NCBI RefSeq assembly: GCF_001649575.2
Contig: NC_051445.1
Location: 7,592,874 to 7,656,873 of the forward strand
DNA: 64,000 bases
Direction of reading: 5' to 3'
DNA from: Kryptolebias marmoratus
Taxonomy: Eukaryota > Chordata > Actinopteri > Cyprinodontiformes > Rivulidae
The notes under the pieces are model-generated. The model saw only the letters and a program-made list of their open reading frames with translations, was not told the origin of the DNA and ran no database searches. The position numbers and the translations under genes were made by a program. Shown here piece by piece: positions 17,501-29,916 of this stretch; within the stretch, counting starts at the first letter, position 1, and each line of letters opens with the position of its first letter.

Positions 17501-20500
17501 CATAATTCAGAGAGAAACTCCACTTCGCCTGCAGTGGACATCTACAGAGAACAATGTGGAGGAAAAAGACTTTTTAAACAGCAACAAAATGTAGACATGA
17601 AGTGAGGTACTAAAGTTTAGATTCATGTAAAAACAGAAAAAAATAAAACGTACAATCCACACTCTGGTGTATCTCAGCTTTTAATTCTTTGAGCAGAACT
17701 ATGTTTTATTATTGCCTGCCGCCAAAAGAAGAAGGCAACAGTGTTTTTACCCATGTCTGTTACCAAAACATCTCATGAAACACTGGATGATTTTTAATGA
17801 AACTTCCAGAAAGTAATCACTGTATTTACATCTAGAACTGATTAACTTCTGTGGTCAACTTGATTCAAGATGGCTGCCACAGCTAACTGACTTTAAAAGG
17901 CATAAAAATGACTCTAACTCGGCCAGTTTTACAGATATTAAACTAAATATTGGTGTGGTAGTAGCTGAGACCTATCCCCAACACATATTCTGAGCTCGAG
18001 CAGAAATGCTATAATTAGGTTATTTTTACTGATATAAAATAGCTCATGAACCACTGGGTGGATTTTATTAAAAACTTTAGAAAATAGTCATTGGTTGTAC
18101 AACAATCAATCCAATTCAAAATGTCTGCCACAGCTAATCGACATTAGCCAACACAAAAAAAGGTTATATCTCAGTCTGAGAGTCATCCACATGACGTCTT
18201 GCAATATTGCATGAGACTGCGCACAACATTGTTTTCAAGGTTTTGACCAAAATGGCTACAAGTCCATCATTTCTCAATATAAGATGGTCTTAGTCTAAAA
18301 CACGGCGGACGATAAGCATTCCTTCAAAGAATGCTAGGCCTTTCAACAATGTTTATTCTTTGTTGGAATCATTTCGACACGTCTGGTGTGTGACACTCTA
18401 AGGAGGGGGTGCCCTGTTGGCGCCACTGTCACTATGTGACATTAACTGTAAGCGACCCAGAGAACTAAAGCAATGTCTGCTAATTTGAATGAGAAGCCAA
18501 CCAGGGGGATGGCAACACAAACAAAACAGGGACGCCAAATGCTTTATGTGCAACACAACTGATAGTTTGGTGATGTGAGATGCCCTTTAACTGCAAAAAG
18601 CCAATTTGGAAAAAAAAAGTGAGATCTTAATGAGTAAATCACAGCATAGAGTCAATGTTTATGAAGTCATAAATCTTCGGGCGTTGAGTAAAGTCTCAGC
18701 CCAGTAAATTGAGCTGAAATTTTTTAAGAGGCTGACATATTAGAGGACGTAAAGCTACACTATTATCACCCGCAGAGGAGACACAAAGCTGCTCTGGTCT
18801 CTCTTCACTGCGGACCACCAGAAAACTCATTTCCCCAATCACTGGCCTCTCACTCAGTGGTAAATTTGAATTAAATGAGTGCAAGCAGTTTGATACTTCA
18901 TAAACACTGACAGCGCACCCCTGAACAACTGCGGCATGATTTATGCTGAGCAGAGAGGAATTTAATGCCATGTCATGCAGAAGGCACAAAGGGAGGAATG
19001 TGAGCTGACAACCACAAAGGGCCACAACTTCACAATAATTACATCAATTTCAAGTAAGCTCAGGACATTTCTGTGAGGGAGAGTTTCACTTTCGTTCCTC
19101 CGTCACAGCCAGTGGACGTAAGTGGCTACAGAGCTCTGCTAAATGTTGTCATCTGGAAACAAACAAACCAAAAAGAAGTGTGGCTGATGGCATCATGGGC
19201 CTCCCCCCTCCCATGGGGCTGTATCCCCCCGTGCACTTGACACGGCCTACTTACGAGTCAGAACTTTCGCAGCCCCTCGGGGTGCAGATTGTTCCGAGGC
19301 GAAAACTGAGTCATGGGACCCATGATGCTCATTTCCCCCTCTGCTCATTTCCTCCTGCATCCAGCTTTGAATGCCTCCCCTCCCCACCCTGTCCCCTCCC
19401 AGCCTCCCCCGCACTCCCCTGGGCAGAAGGACTATTTCAGCTCCATGCGAGCGGAGGTCGAGCAGCAGCACTGCTGTGGAGGCTCCGTGTGATTAGCTCT
19501 CCAGCTCTGCTGTACACAAAACACAAGCTGTGTGGGAGCTGCGGCTCACCTTATATAAGAAAAAACTACATTGACTTTTTTGTGGCGTTACCATCCAAAG
19601 CCTGGCGAGGTGGTTTTTTTTAGCTGTGTGGTGTAGGATCTCACTTGTTTTCTCTAAGCAAACATTTTCTACAAACCCTAAACTCTTTCTCAGGGGGCCC
19701 AAAAGTAGCTCTCTGATCACTTAAAAAAGAATTATATAAAACATATAGTTTAGGAACCTTAGCAAACATCAAAATCGATATAACTCAGACAGCTTTTAAA
19801 ATGTTGAGCTAAAATTTGGTGTGGAAGTAGCTGAGAGTCATCCTGGTGTCATTTACAAGGTTTGACCAAAACCTCGTCCCTTCTCATCAGAACATAATTT
19901 TAGTTTTAAACTCTCTAACATGAAAGGCAGACATTTTGCTTCTGTGGGATCATCTGTCCTCTCTTGAGCTTCTTCAGCTCTGTTTATAGTTTATAGCAAA
20001 CAAATTATTTAAAACTTTATCAGGTTTTAAATTTTTAGAACCAAAGTAGCAGTCGAAACATAAATTTACTTTTTTTACTCTTTGTTGTTGTTCAGTAATT
20101 GTAAAACTGGACAAAGTTATAGCCATTCTTTGTGTTTACTAAGGCTGATTTAAAACTTATTCAGTAGTAGATGTTCATCCAGTGAATACGTCTGAGAGTT
20201 TCATTAAAATCTGTCCAGTGGTACTGGACTGAAAAAGAAACATATCACGTGAGCTTTGCACTCATTTTTAAAGAATGAAATTATTAAGTTGTCTGGAGAA
20301 TAAAACATGGCATTAAACAGAATTATGTGTAGAACTTTACAAGCTCAGTCACACATCTAATTTCCAGAATTTGTTTTTTGTCCTTACAGTGAGATAACGT
20401 ATTTATTTTCTCTCCTGCAGGAAAAAAACTCAATAAATTTCATATAAAATCTGACAGTGTGGCCTCACAACTTATAGCTTCTTATTGTTTAATGAGAGGA

Positions 20501-23500
20501 CAGAGACAATATGTGTTTAATATTCGTGCAGGGAAATAACCTCATGTCTACATCAGGACAGAAACACTGAAAGGTGATAGACCATGTTGCTGTAAAAGTA
20601 GTAACTCACCTTGTAAAAACTTCAAGTTGCTTTTTTATATCCCAATAAAAATCACTTACAGCCCTATGGATGAGGAGGAAGTTGCCTTTAATACCTGTGT
20701 GCGTGTTTATTTCCACAAATTATATGTAAAAAAAAAAAATTAAAAAATCTTACATTTTAATGCTGTATATTGTATTAAAGTTTTCTAAATCTGGTCTTTT
20801 TTTACTATCTGGTCATTTTTAAATTTAAAAACATGTCTAATGAAGAAAATTATCCAGTTTTCATAATCTGGAGCTCCAATTTTTTTGAACATGTTAATGA
20901 ATCAATGAAAACTTTCAAACAGTGCTCATTGTTTTAATTAATGAACTGATCATTTAATATCAGAAAGTCATAACAGTCTGAGTACCACTTGTGCTTTCAT
21001 CTGACTCCTGCCTCCCTCCTCCTCCTTTATCTTTACCTAAACATCTGGAAATGCAGCTGGTGAATTATTAATGGAGAACTGCTTCGGCACAAGAGTTTTC
21101 CTAAAAGCTTGTTTCTCTCTTGTGTCACTTCAATTTTAGAAAGAGCAAGAAGGTACCTCAAGTTATATTTAATCAAAATAACACACACATCTTCCTATTC
21201 TTTAAAATAAAAAGAAAAAATCTCCCCAAAGTCTGTTAAACTAACCTCTATGTCACTTTGCTGATTATAAAAACACTCTTTTTTTCAGTTTTCTACACTT
21301 ATAGCTAATCTAACATCAAATTAAATCCATTTAGGGACTTTATTTTTATTGGTGAAGCCCATTAAATACATAAAGTCACGGGATGTAGAGGAGCCAAAAT
21401 GGACGCCAGGTTTGTCCTCTGCCACGCCATTATGTTTGCCATAAGTTGAGTTACAAATGGTAACTATAACTGTTGTTACGTTTAGCTCATCTTCTTATTC
21501 TTCCTTTGCCCGTGTGCTTCACCTCCATCAGTGTCCATGACAGTCAGCTGAGCACTTTGTGTAAACTTATAAACATCTTGGTAGGAAAAATACTGCAAAA
21601 AGAAACCTAAAAAATGGATGTTAATGTTAAAAATCTTGGACTAGACTTTAAAAACTCATCTCTCTACATGAAATGATCTCCATCTGATTTTTCGAAACCT
21701 GATCTCCTCCTTCACATCCCTTCAGGCTGAAGCTCATCCTCTCTGACTCCACTCAAACATCATTGACTCTGCGGTTCTGACAGCTGGTCAAAAGTTCCTG
21801 GTGTTACATAAACCCTCTCCCCCATCAGTAGCTCTGACATTTGCCACCCTGCCAGTGACCCAAGCCTGCTCCTGTAGGCTGGTTTTCCCAGGACTGTCTG
21901 AGTCGTTCATCTTTAAATCTCCGTTGGTGCTCTGCAGATTGGAGCTGAAAAACGCTCACCCATGGAACCGATTACTTTGTCAGGCCTGAACATTCTGAAA
22001 AACACCCCATGGACTTGTGATAATTAAAAACTTGATTTTCACCCGGCTCTAATCAGAAACTGACACTTTTCTTCTTGGAATTTTTCTCAATGAAACCAAA
22101 GAGAAGTCCTATAGTTTCTATATTTTTACTCAGCCAGAAAGAGGTAATTACATTAGTAGTCCTTGAAGGAATGCATATCGCCCGCCACCTTTCGGTCTAG
22201 AGTTGTAAACCAAGATCATCTTACGATGAGAAAGGACAAAGTTCTATCTGCTTTGGTCAAATCTTGTAAATTATGCTCAGTCTCATGTGTTACTGTGAGA
22301 TCTCATGTGATCAGTTAGCACCTGAGTCTCTCTTGAGGATGCCTCTCAGCTACTATCACTCCATATTCAGCTCAGCATCTGTAAAACTGAGCTGTGGCCA
22401 TTTTTTCGTTAGCTAAGGTCGATTAGCTGTGACGGCCATCTTGAATGAGGTTGACTCCAAAGGATAATGAGTTGTAGGCATACATTGGATCAGTACTTCA
22501 CTAAAATTCATTCACTGGTGAATGAGATTTTTTGCTAATTCTACATACACAAAAATATATATATTTGTGTTTCATCTGAGCTGTTTATCAGGTATTGTAA
22601 AGCTTTTTTTTCCTCTTTTACTTCAGCCACAAGAAACTCCTAATTATGTCTAATCTTAGCCTATTGGTAGTTTAGATTTTGTGTTTTAGATATTGTTTTA
22701 TCTGATGCTTTGTTTTAAAGTAGTCATTTATTCGGTTTAACTGTTAAAGAGTATGTGAAACCACCATGTTACCTTCAGTCAGCAGGTTCAGTTCAAATAG
22801 ATCATATCACTAAAAACAACAGATTTGGAATACATAAGAAAAATAAAGTGGGCCGTCATGCCTCAGAGCACATTTGATTCATGGCTCTTCTTGGACTCTT
22901 TTTTTTTTTTCTCCCCCCGCTAGATTTCAGGTCCTCCTCACACAGAAATGTGGTGATGGTTTTTACCTTCAGGTTGTGTCTGTATGCAGCATCCAGCACA
23001 GCTGGTACCAGATCCTCAGCGGGTTCCCCGTTGTCATCAGCCAGGCCGGGAGGATACCAGGACAGAACTAGAACCCCTGCAAACACAGAGACGCATCAGC
23101 CTGGAAATCCATCCACAATGAGACAGCTTTTTTCTGACTATGATTTTGTTTTTTGTTTTTTTCAAAACATAAATTTGTCATTTTAGACATGTAAGGTAAA
23201 AATGGCTTTCAGAAAATAACATATAGCTTCTTTTAAATTAAACAAATGTCTGCTTCTCTTAAGGATTATTATATCCCAACATATTTCTATGTACAGACTA
23301 TAGCCACTGCTATTAATTTTATTTTCACAACAAAAGAGTGGCAGCAGATAAGTCATCCCCTCCAGTGGAAGTGTTCAGAGTTTGGCTGGCTGTTGCGTCT
23401 AATTAAATGGATTGTTTTAACGGCGCATTGTGAGCCAGCCCTCCCATGATCCATCTGTTAAAGCGATGACGTTTCAGAGGATTGGATGGTGTGCTCATCA

Positions 23501-25311
23501 TTCCGGATGGTGTACAATAACCCACTGAGCTGCAGGATCCAAACATCAGGGCCTATCGTGTGTAGGCTGCTGATGCCTGCCACAGTCGCTTCTGTTATTT
23601 GACACCAGGCTGTAGACTCCGGCTGCTGTTCAGAGCCAAGGAGGAGTTATTTTTATAACGTATACCCTTCAAAAAAATTGTAAAGCTAGGGTTTATATAA
23701 ATGACACCTAAGTGTGGGTGATAATTTGACGCTTTGCATCTTTTAACAGTCAAACCTACTTCTAATAACTGAAGGAATGCAGCCTCTCATGTCATAGTTT
23801 TATACTAAAATCTTTATATGTTAAAAAAAATGACAGAATTCTGGCTATTTTAGTCAAACCTTGTGACACTCAGAGTATGTGTTGTGAACGACTCTTGGCT
23901 ACTACCACATCCAATTTTGGCTCAATATCTGTAAAACTGACTGAATAATAGACATTTTTGGGTTGGCAAGAGAATTATCTGTGATAGCCATCTTGAATTG
24001 GAACGACTCCAAAAGTTAAGTGGTAGATATACATCAAACGATTACTTTATGCAAATCTGATTAAAATCTATTTGCTGGTTGATGAGCTAATTTGCTTACA
24101 GACAGAAAGGGTTGACTCCCAACAGGTAATGCTTAGAGTTTGTGTTGGGGATAACTCTCAGCTACTACTGCATAAAATACTAGCTGGTTTACTGTAAATT
24201 TGGCTAAATTATAGACACGTGTGTTTTCTAAGATCAGTTGGCTGCTGTGGACATTTTTAATGGGATTAGCTCCAAATGTTAATCAGCTGTAGACCTGCAT
24301 CCTTCTTGAAGTTTCTCTAAAATCCATCCACTGGTTCGTCAGCTACCTTTCTATCAGACAGAGTCCACTCCAGGTAGTTCTTAACACAATTTCAAACTAA
24401 GATTTTGTTCAATCTTTGTGCTCTGAATATGTGTTGTGGACGAGTCTCGGCCACTACCGCCTCAAATTTTAGCTAAATATTTTTAAAATTGAGTTTTAGC
24501 CATTTTAGGGTTTTCTAAGATCATTTGGCTGTGGCAGCCATCTTAAATCGTTTGGACTTCAAATGGTAATCAGTTGTAGATTTACATCCAATGATTACTT
24601 TCTGCAAGTTTAATTAATATTCCTCCAGTGGTTCGTGAGAAACTACGGTGACTAGTCTTTGGATAAGTTCTGGGGACGTTCGGATCTGAGGAGCTGTCCG
24701 GCGGATGTGTGGTGCTGAAAACGTCCAGCTGAAAACAAAATAAAAAGAGCTTTCCCCCAAAATCCAGTGAATCTGCTGACCTCGAACAGAAAGCACCGCT
24801 CAGCTGCTCTACCTGCTGCGGATGTTCCGATCTGCTCCATGTGCGACTCCAGCACGTCCGGATCCCGGGAGCTGTACGGGTTCAGTTCGGGGTAGAAACT
24901 GGAGCCGATGTCCTCCGGCGGGACGTGCCTCCCCCTCGGGTAGCTGGATGAGACCTTGGGGTCCCAGTGTGGGACCAGGATGTGGTCCCAGTGGATGTAC
25001 TTCCCGTCCATGTGCGGGCTGCCGTACCAGGTGTAGTAGAAAATATGGACGTCATAAAACACGATCCCCTCCGGACCGGAGACAGACAGGGCGGCTTTGG
25101 TGTTGCTGCCAGGCGGGCGGGCTTGGACCGGGGGCTCGGACACGGAGCGCCGCTCCGCCTTCCCTCCTAGGATCGGAAGGAGGTCCAAGCCCGGAGCCAG
25201 ATCCGAGAAACCGTCGCTGGGTTTCAGGGTCCTCAGTCCCATCAAAGTCCCGAAGATGAAGAGGGTGAAAAGAAACAGAGCGACGCAAGCCTTCCTCCGT
25301 AGTCTTGCCAT
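14512..25311 (-). CDS. maneal: Glycoprotein endo-alpha-1,2-mannosidase-like protein (GH99)
   Basis: MANEAL is a Golgi type II membrane protein and a paralogue of endomannosidase MANEA, which trims glucosylated mannose from N-glycans. Its own activity is poorly defined. Minus-strand exons are 25311-24813, 23076-22967, 16272-16196 and 15148-14512, joining in frame to 440 residues (human about 457). Residues 9-26 form one hydrophobic segment after MARLRRK, the cytoplasmic tail and signal anchor. A variable stem follows, then the GH99 domain with FYYTWYGSP, GVLVLSWYPPGLADDNGEP, VHDNIKYIID, FDGMYTYFASNGFSFG and PSVGPGYIDTSIRPWNNHNTR. SFNEWHEGTQIE, with Glu389 and Glu392 as the likely catalytic pair by family analogy, is followed by the end KEKEQWLM. 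The stem lacking in MANEA supports MANEAL, as does the yrdc neighbour. Introns of 1.7 to 6.7 kb are filled with repeats. Confidence 0.95.
15535..15888 (+). repeat. Interspersed repeat family A, copy 1 (forward)
   Basis: It begins AAAGGCCTAGCATTCC and then GGAATGCATATCACCCGC. It contains the family core 'actaccac...gctcagcatctgtaaaa' and 'ggccatcttgaattgg', and ends in a Cys-rich-looking pyrimidine tract near TGCCTTTTGGCG. It lies in maneal intron 3. The same ordered blocks recur at 17716-18344 (reverse), 22159-22550, 23770-24645 and 43867-44095. There is no coding capacity. Confidence 0.75.
17716..18344 (-). repeat. Interspersed repeat family A, copy 2 (reverse, two modules)
   Basis: This is the reverse complement of copy 1. 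It opens with CTGCCGCCAAAAG and closes with GGAATGCT-type sequence followed by AATGCTAGGCCTTT, which mirrors the start of copy 1. It contains two successive modules, each with 'atggctgccacagctaa' or a close variant (about 17873 and 18120) and each preceded by a 'catgaaacactggatg'-type block. It lies in maneal intron 2. Confidence 0.75.
19755..20235. repeat. Degenerate pieces of repeat family A
   Basis: A reverse fragment (19770-19870, 'ataactcagacag...gtggaagtagctgagagtcat') and a forward fragment (20100-20235, 'ggacaaagttatagcc...gtttcattaaaatctgtccagtgg') match blocks of the repeat family. The rest of maneal intron 2 nearby looks unique and AT-rich. Confidence 0.45.
22159..22550 (+). repeat. 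Interspersed repeat family A, copy 3 (forward)
   Basis: It starts CCTTGAAGGAATGCATATCGCCCGCC. It carries 'aagatcatcttacgatgag', 'ctcagctactatcactcc', 'gctcagcatctgtaaaactg' and 'ggccatcttgaat', then the block ending 'attcactggtgaatgagat'. It is in maneal intron 2, about 400 bp from exon 2. Confidence 0.7.
23770..24645 (+). repeat. Repeat family A, three modules in tandem
   Basis: Three modules follow one another at about 23770-24110, 24111-24362 and 24363-24645. Each repeats the order 'gtgttgtgga(c/t)gactctcggctactacc', 'taaaattga', 'ggtggccatctt' variant, 'cagttgtaga', 'catccagtgattac' and a 'ccactggttcgtgag' end. Only the first carries the GAAGGAATGC head. The array ends about 170 bp from the maneal exon 1 splice donor at 24812. 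Confidence 0.7.
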
Positions 25312-28300
25312 GATGGTTGGTCCTGATTCTGGACTGAGATGGAGCTATGAAGCTTTAAGGGTCCCGCATGAAATCTAAAAAAAAAAATTAATAAAGAAAA
25401 ATCACACATTCCGTTGAAGTTGCAGTATGCAACCCGGAGCTGCTGTTTGTGGAGATTCCAACTTTCTTCTGCAGCCTTTTTTCTCTCATTTTGCTAAGTT
25501 GGTGCAACAGAAACTTTTAACCCGGGAGAAGAAAGTATCCAAACGGCAGATTGACCACCTTTAAATATTATCTGTCACTGATCTCTGAACTCCAGCAGCT
25601 GCTCTGACCCACCCAGAAGCAGCTCCATCCTCCTGAAAACCCGAAACAGGACCGGAGTCCCGACAGCTGCGGTGTCTGTGTATGAGGTGTGGAACATGCC
25701 ACGGCTCGCTCTCCGGTGTTGTGGTGTATGGTGTGTCAAACGTGCCAGGGATTAGAAACCGACTAATCATGGAGGCTTTTGCTCCCCAACATGAAGACCA
25801 ATATATTTGACCTGTGCTGGCAAAATGAGTCAAAATGAGGAATTTTTCAATACTAAGTTAATATTTTCAAATTCTACATCTCAAAAGCTTCAAAATGATA
25901 CGTAGTTTGCTGTTGTGGAATGAGCTAGTTTTATCCACTAAAGTGCTATTTTGAAAACTCAATTTGTATTGGTCTAGAATGATGTGTTTGAGAATTCCAA
26001 CCATGTATTTAAAAAGGGGAATGCCTAAGCTTCACAATGATGCCAAGCATTATACGAAGGGATTTTCTGACTCTACTGCAGCCGGCAGAGACAAATGATC
26101 AATTCAAAGGAAATTATAAGGGTTATAAATGAAAGGATTATTTCTGAAAACACAAATGTTTGAAAACTTAAATTTAAAGGTAGATTCGGAAGATTATATG
26201 CTATTTTACTTACTGGGATCACTAGATGGTGTCTTCGTTATCTCATTTTTATGAAAAAATTACAGCAGAAATCAATGTATCACATATGGGGGGAGTGTGA
26301 CAATTCTGAGCCTAACCAGGCATGGGAGAAGGCACAGCCGACCCCAGAGGTGCCAGGGCGGTGGTGCACCTTCAGAAACGACAAAAGATGCATGTCTGCT
26401 AAGTACATTTGAACTATGGACATGTCTGTCTGAGTTTACCTTTTATTTAGTTGAATGTATATGAACTACAGTTTAAATTAGATTTAAAAAAATACTCAAA
26501 CAACAGTCCTGGAGCATAATTCCTAGTTAAATTTGAATTTGTCACTTATTCAGTTTTGTTTGACCCTTTTCATATGCAAAATAAACTGTTTTATGAAGAT
26601 TTAGCTGGTGGCAACATATTTCTTTTTCTTCATTTCAGAAGTAAACGTCACCTGAGTCTCTATTGGGTGGCATTTTTCACACCTCATACTGGATCTATTT
26701 TGGACGCCAAAGAGGCGGACCAGCCTCCTGTCTTCACCTCCTCCCACAGAGATAAGTTGCACACATAATTTGATATCGTTTGCGCTCTATTTTAAGCTAT
26801 TAGAATCAATACAGCTAAAAAGGGATCATCTTTAAAATCCTAATTTACTGGTGACATGAAAATCCATCCCCACAGTTTTTGTAAAGTTAGAAACTCCTCT
26901 GCTTTTACCTCTTTAACCTAACCCGACCTATAGCCTACACTGCCATCTTGTGGCCACTTTGTGGAACACGGTCTGTTCACCGCAATGCCTTCAGGGACCG
27001 GCGGAAATTATGGCACTAAGTGTGATTAAATGGGATGTTGATGAGAAGAAGCAGGCTTACATCCACGGATGTTACTCTTCTTCTTTTGTCTGTTTACATC
27101 TTGTTACAAAGGAAAACAGCCACCTCAAATCTTTTTTTATTGTTTAAAACCACAATGCCATCCATGGAGCTTTTTTAAGCATTATAAGCTTTTTAGGAGG
27201 CTTATCAACAGGTCCTGTGCTGTATGAAAATAAAACTTTGAAAACTGCCAAATCGATGTAATAAAGCTCCTCTCATCACCGCAGAACCTGCTGGCCTGAA
27301 TTCAGCTGTGCGGTCCAGAAGCTTCAGGCTTCCAGCCAAGACATTAGGCAGCACTTTTAAAGGCACTGACCTCTGCAATAAGTCGCTGACACGTTATTAA
27401 ATCAAGTTTTCTTATTCACTGAGCACTTTAGTCCAAACGAGCCCAGACTTTAAGATCTGAATGCAAACATAATCTAAATTCACGGACTTAGACGTCCAAG
27501 GAATGTAAAGGCTGGCGGTGAAGGCGCGCGCGGGCTGCTTTTTATTGGGCGATCAATTTAAGAAGTTGAAAGTGTGAAATTATTAAAACAAATAAAATCA
27601 GGGAATGAAGTTTTATCTGTGGAATATTCCAGGGGGATATAAAACACCACTTGCATTATATTTCCCCCCCTAAAAACACCAAAGTCATCTCCCTCAGTCC
27701 CGTTCAGGGACATCAGGAAACTTTGATGCTTAAACAATTTCTAAACAAATTAAAAAAAAGTCACCAAGTAAATCAAATTAATGCATCACATCAGGAGAAA
27801 AGCAGGGATATGTCTTTTCTAAACTGTAGCCTTTTATAACCGAATAGAAACTTTATTTATTACTTTATTTAAGGGTTTTCTGGTGTTTCTGACTTTGGGA
27901 TCATGTGTGGAGAGTTATGTAACATTTAAACCTGGGGTGGGGGTCTGCGGGTCCACAAGGGGTCGTTGTGGTCTCAGTGACTGAACTGAAACATCCATCA
28001 TGTCTCACAGAGAGGTGGGTCACTTCCAGAAAATATCTTTTCCTCATCACGACAGGTTGAATTAACTTGTCTGATAAATTTAGGTGAAACTAATCAGTCA
28101 TTCTTTTCTTAAGTTGATCAGTTCTGTTTGCAAATAAAAGTGTGAATGTGCTGTATAGATTTTATTTAGCCGGTTTTAAGGCAGATAAATCACACTTTTT
28201 CCTTTGTGTGTGCTCACTTTATTTTATTGGGACACCAAAAATGATTTAAATAAATACAATACATATAAAATGAATTAATAGTTTGTTTTTGTCTTTTGTT

Positions 28301-28396
28301 GTACTTTCTACTTTTAAACGCTGTTATTTTTATAATGACCAATCTGAATAATTTCGATTAGTTTCTGTTGGATTTCAACTATTTTTCTTTAAGCTT

Positions 28397-28881
28397 TTAA
28401 TGCATTCCTCAGTCTGAAAGGACGTGGCTTCACGTGATGTGATCAATCCCTGTATTGATCCAGGAATCTGTTTGCTTGGATTCAAGAGGCCACTTTGTTT
28501 AAAACTCGTTTTGTTTTGTAAGTGAGACCAAAAAAAAAAAAAAAAAAAAATTCTCGAACTTTGATCTAATCACATTTTTCGAATTTATCTAAAGTAAGGA
28601 CACATTTTAAGTGTTTAACAAAAAAAAAAAAAATCAACTTAATGCATTCCTCAGTCTGAAAGGACGTGGCTTCACGTGATGTGATCAATCCCTGTATTGA
28701 TCCAGGAATCTGTTTGCTTGGATTCAAGAGGCCACTTTGTTTAAAACTCGTTTTGTTTTGTAAGTGAGACCAAAAAAAAAAAAAAAAAAAATTCTCGAAC
28801 TTTGATCTGAATCACATTTTCGAATTTATCTAAAGTAAGGACACATTTTAAGTGTTTAACAAAAAAAAAAAAAATCAACTT
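28397..28881. repeat. 242-bp direct tandem duplication
   Basis: The block beginning TTAATGCATTCCTCAGTCTG at 28397 recurs at 28639 with the same order of features: a GGACGTGGCTTCACGTGATG segment, TGATCAATCCCTGTATTGAT, a poly(A) run of about 20, and a second A run before ATCAACTT. The copies differ only by a couple of single-base changes or indels (for example GATCTAATCACATTTTT versus GATCTGAATCACATTTT) and by A-run length. It is a very recent duplication or an assembly duplicate. Confidence 0.95.
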
Positions 28882-29583
28882 GTTTTTAAAAGGACAAATG
28901 AAACATTTATTGCTTGATGAAATAAAACAAATGTTGGTTTCTTACTACCTCATTTGAAACTAATTAGAAATTTATTCCAAGTAAATCTTTTGAAACGTGC
29001 TATCTAAATTATCCATTTGTCATCCTTTAGGATGAAATTGCTTTAAAAATAGAAAGAAGGAACAATAAATCGGGTAAAACGAAGCGTGTTGAGCATTAAA
29101 CAGGCTTTGGACAAATGTCTATTCGTTACAAATACTGCATAAAGTGAGTTTAAGGTGTTTATAGCCACAAAAAACCTGACCAAACCCTGCCAACAAAACA
29201 CATTTAAAGTAAACAAATAATACTACAGTTTGCAGTCATTTTCAAAGCACCACACGAGCTCGGGCTCTGAGATAAAACCACATCAGACCCCTGGTTTGTG
29301 TTGATTGGCCCCTCCATCTCACGATGCCTGCATCCTTGGGGACTGTAATCACGTGGACATGACCGAGCGTATGGGGGGTTTCGTTGGATGAGAATTTATC
29401 ATTTGTGTTGACCAACAGTGCAGACCACTGCGGGAGAGCCAGAAATCAAGACAGCAGTGAGGGGAAAGAGAAAAAAAATAAATAAAACAGGAACCTGGGG
29501 AGTCCCGCCTGGCTCCCAAACATGGCAGAAGGTATGTTTGCAGAGTTTTAGCTCCAAGAATGCTCCGAGCACCTTCTGGAGGG

Positions 29584-29690
29584 GCATTGTTTAGGATGTT
29601 ATTGGGGTGGAGGTGTGTGTGTGTGTGTGTGTGTGGAGGGGATTGTTCAAAAAGAAAAAATCTCCCCCCACCCCACCCGCATTGTTTAGG
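29584..29690 (+). promoter_or_regulatory. Duplicated GCATTGTTTAGG motif upstream of lin28a
   Basis: The 12-mer GCATTGTTTAGG occurs at 29584-29595 and again at 29679-29690, in the 330 bp before the start codon. It contains CATTGTT, a SOX-type core. An octamer-like TTTTGCAT lies at about 29773. LIN28A is a known pluripotency-network gene in mammals, so SOX or POU control is plausible, but only the motifs are seen here. Confidence 0.4.
29613..29634. repeat. (GT)n microsatellite
   Basis: About 11 GT units lie roughly 280 bp upstream of the lin28a start codon, within a G-rich stretch. Confidence 0.9.
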
Positions 29691-29916
29691 GGGAAGAGGT
29701 TTCCAGCCCCCTTTTGTTTACCTCCCTCTCCCGCTTTCCCTCTCGCTGCGCAGCTTCTGCTTTCCGCAGCATTTTGCATGAAAGTGGCAAACTGGGAGGA
29801 TTACCCAGCCAGAGGGCTAGAATAATAATAATTAAAACAAAAAAACAAAAAACAGGAAAAAAACGGATACTGTAAGTTGGGTGCTGATTTTGACTGAAGG
29901 CAGAGCTGAAGACATC

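Larger units (their letters stand above)
25312..29916. other. Gene-free interval between maneal and lin28a
   Basis: This interval holds the 5' flanks of both divergent genes. I see no coding exon with supporting splice sites or recognisable product. It contains a CG-rich patch near 27525 (GGCGCGCGCGGGC), the tandem duplication at 28397-28881, a GT repeat at 29613-29634 and a repeated GCATTGTTTAGG motif close to lin28a, all listed separately. The rest is unique AT-rich sequence. Confidence 0.6.

Noticed and set aside
24822..25378. Overlapping plus-strand frames up to 145 codons
   Set aside because: They lie opposite maneal exon 1, which is CG-rich and well supported on the minus strand.
29560..29825. 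Several frames of 60-73 codons around the GT repeat
   Set aside because: They are produced by the dinucleotide repeat and C-rich tract. No homology or splice evidence.
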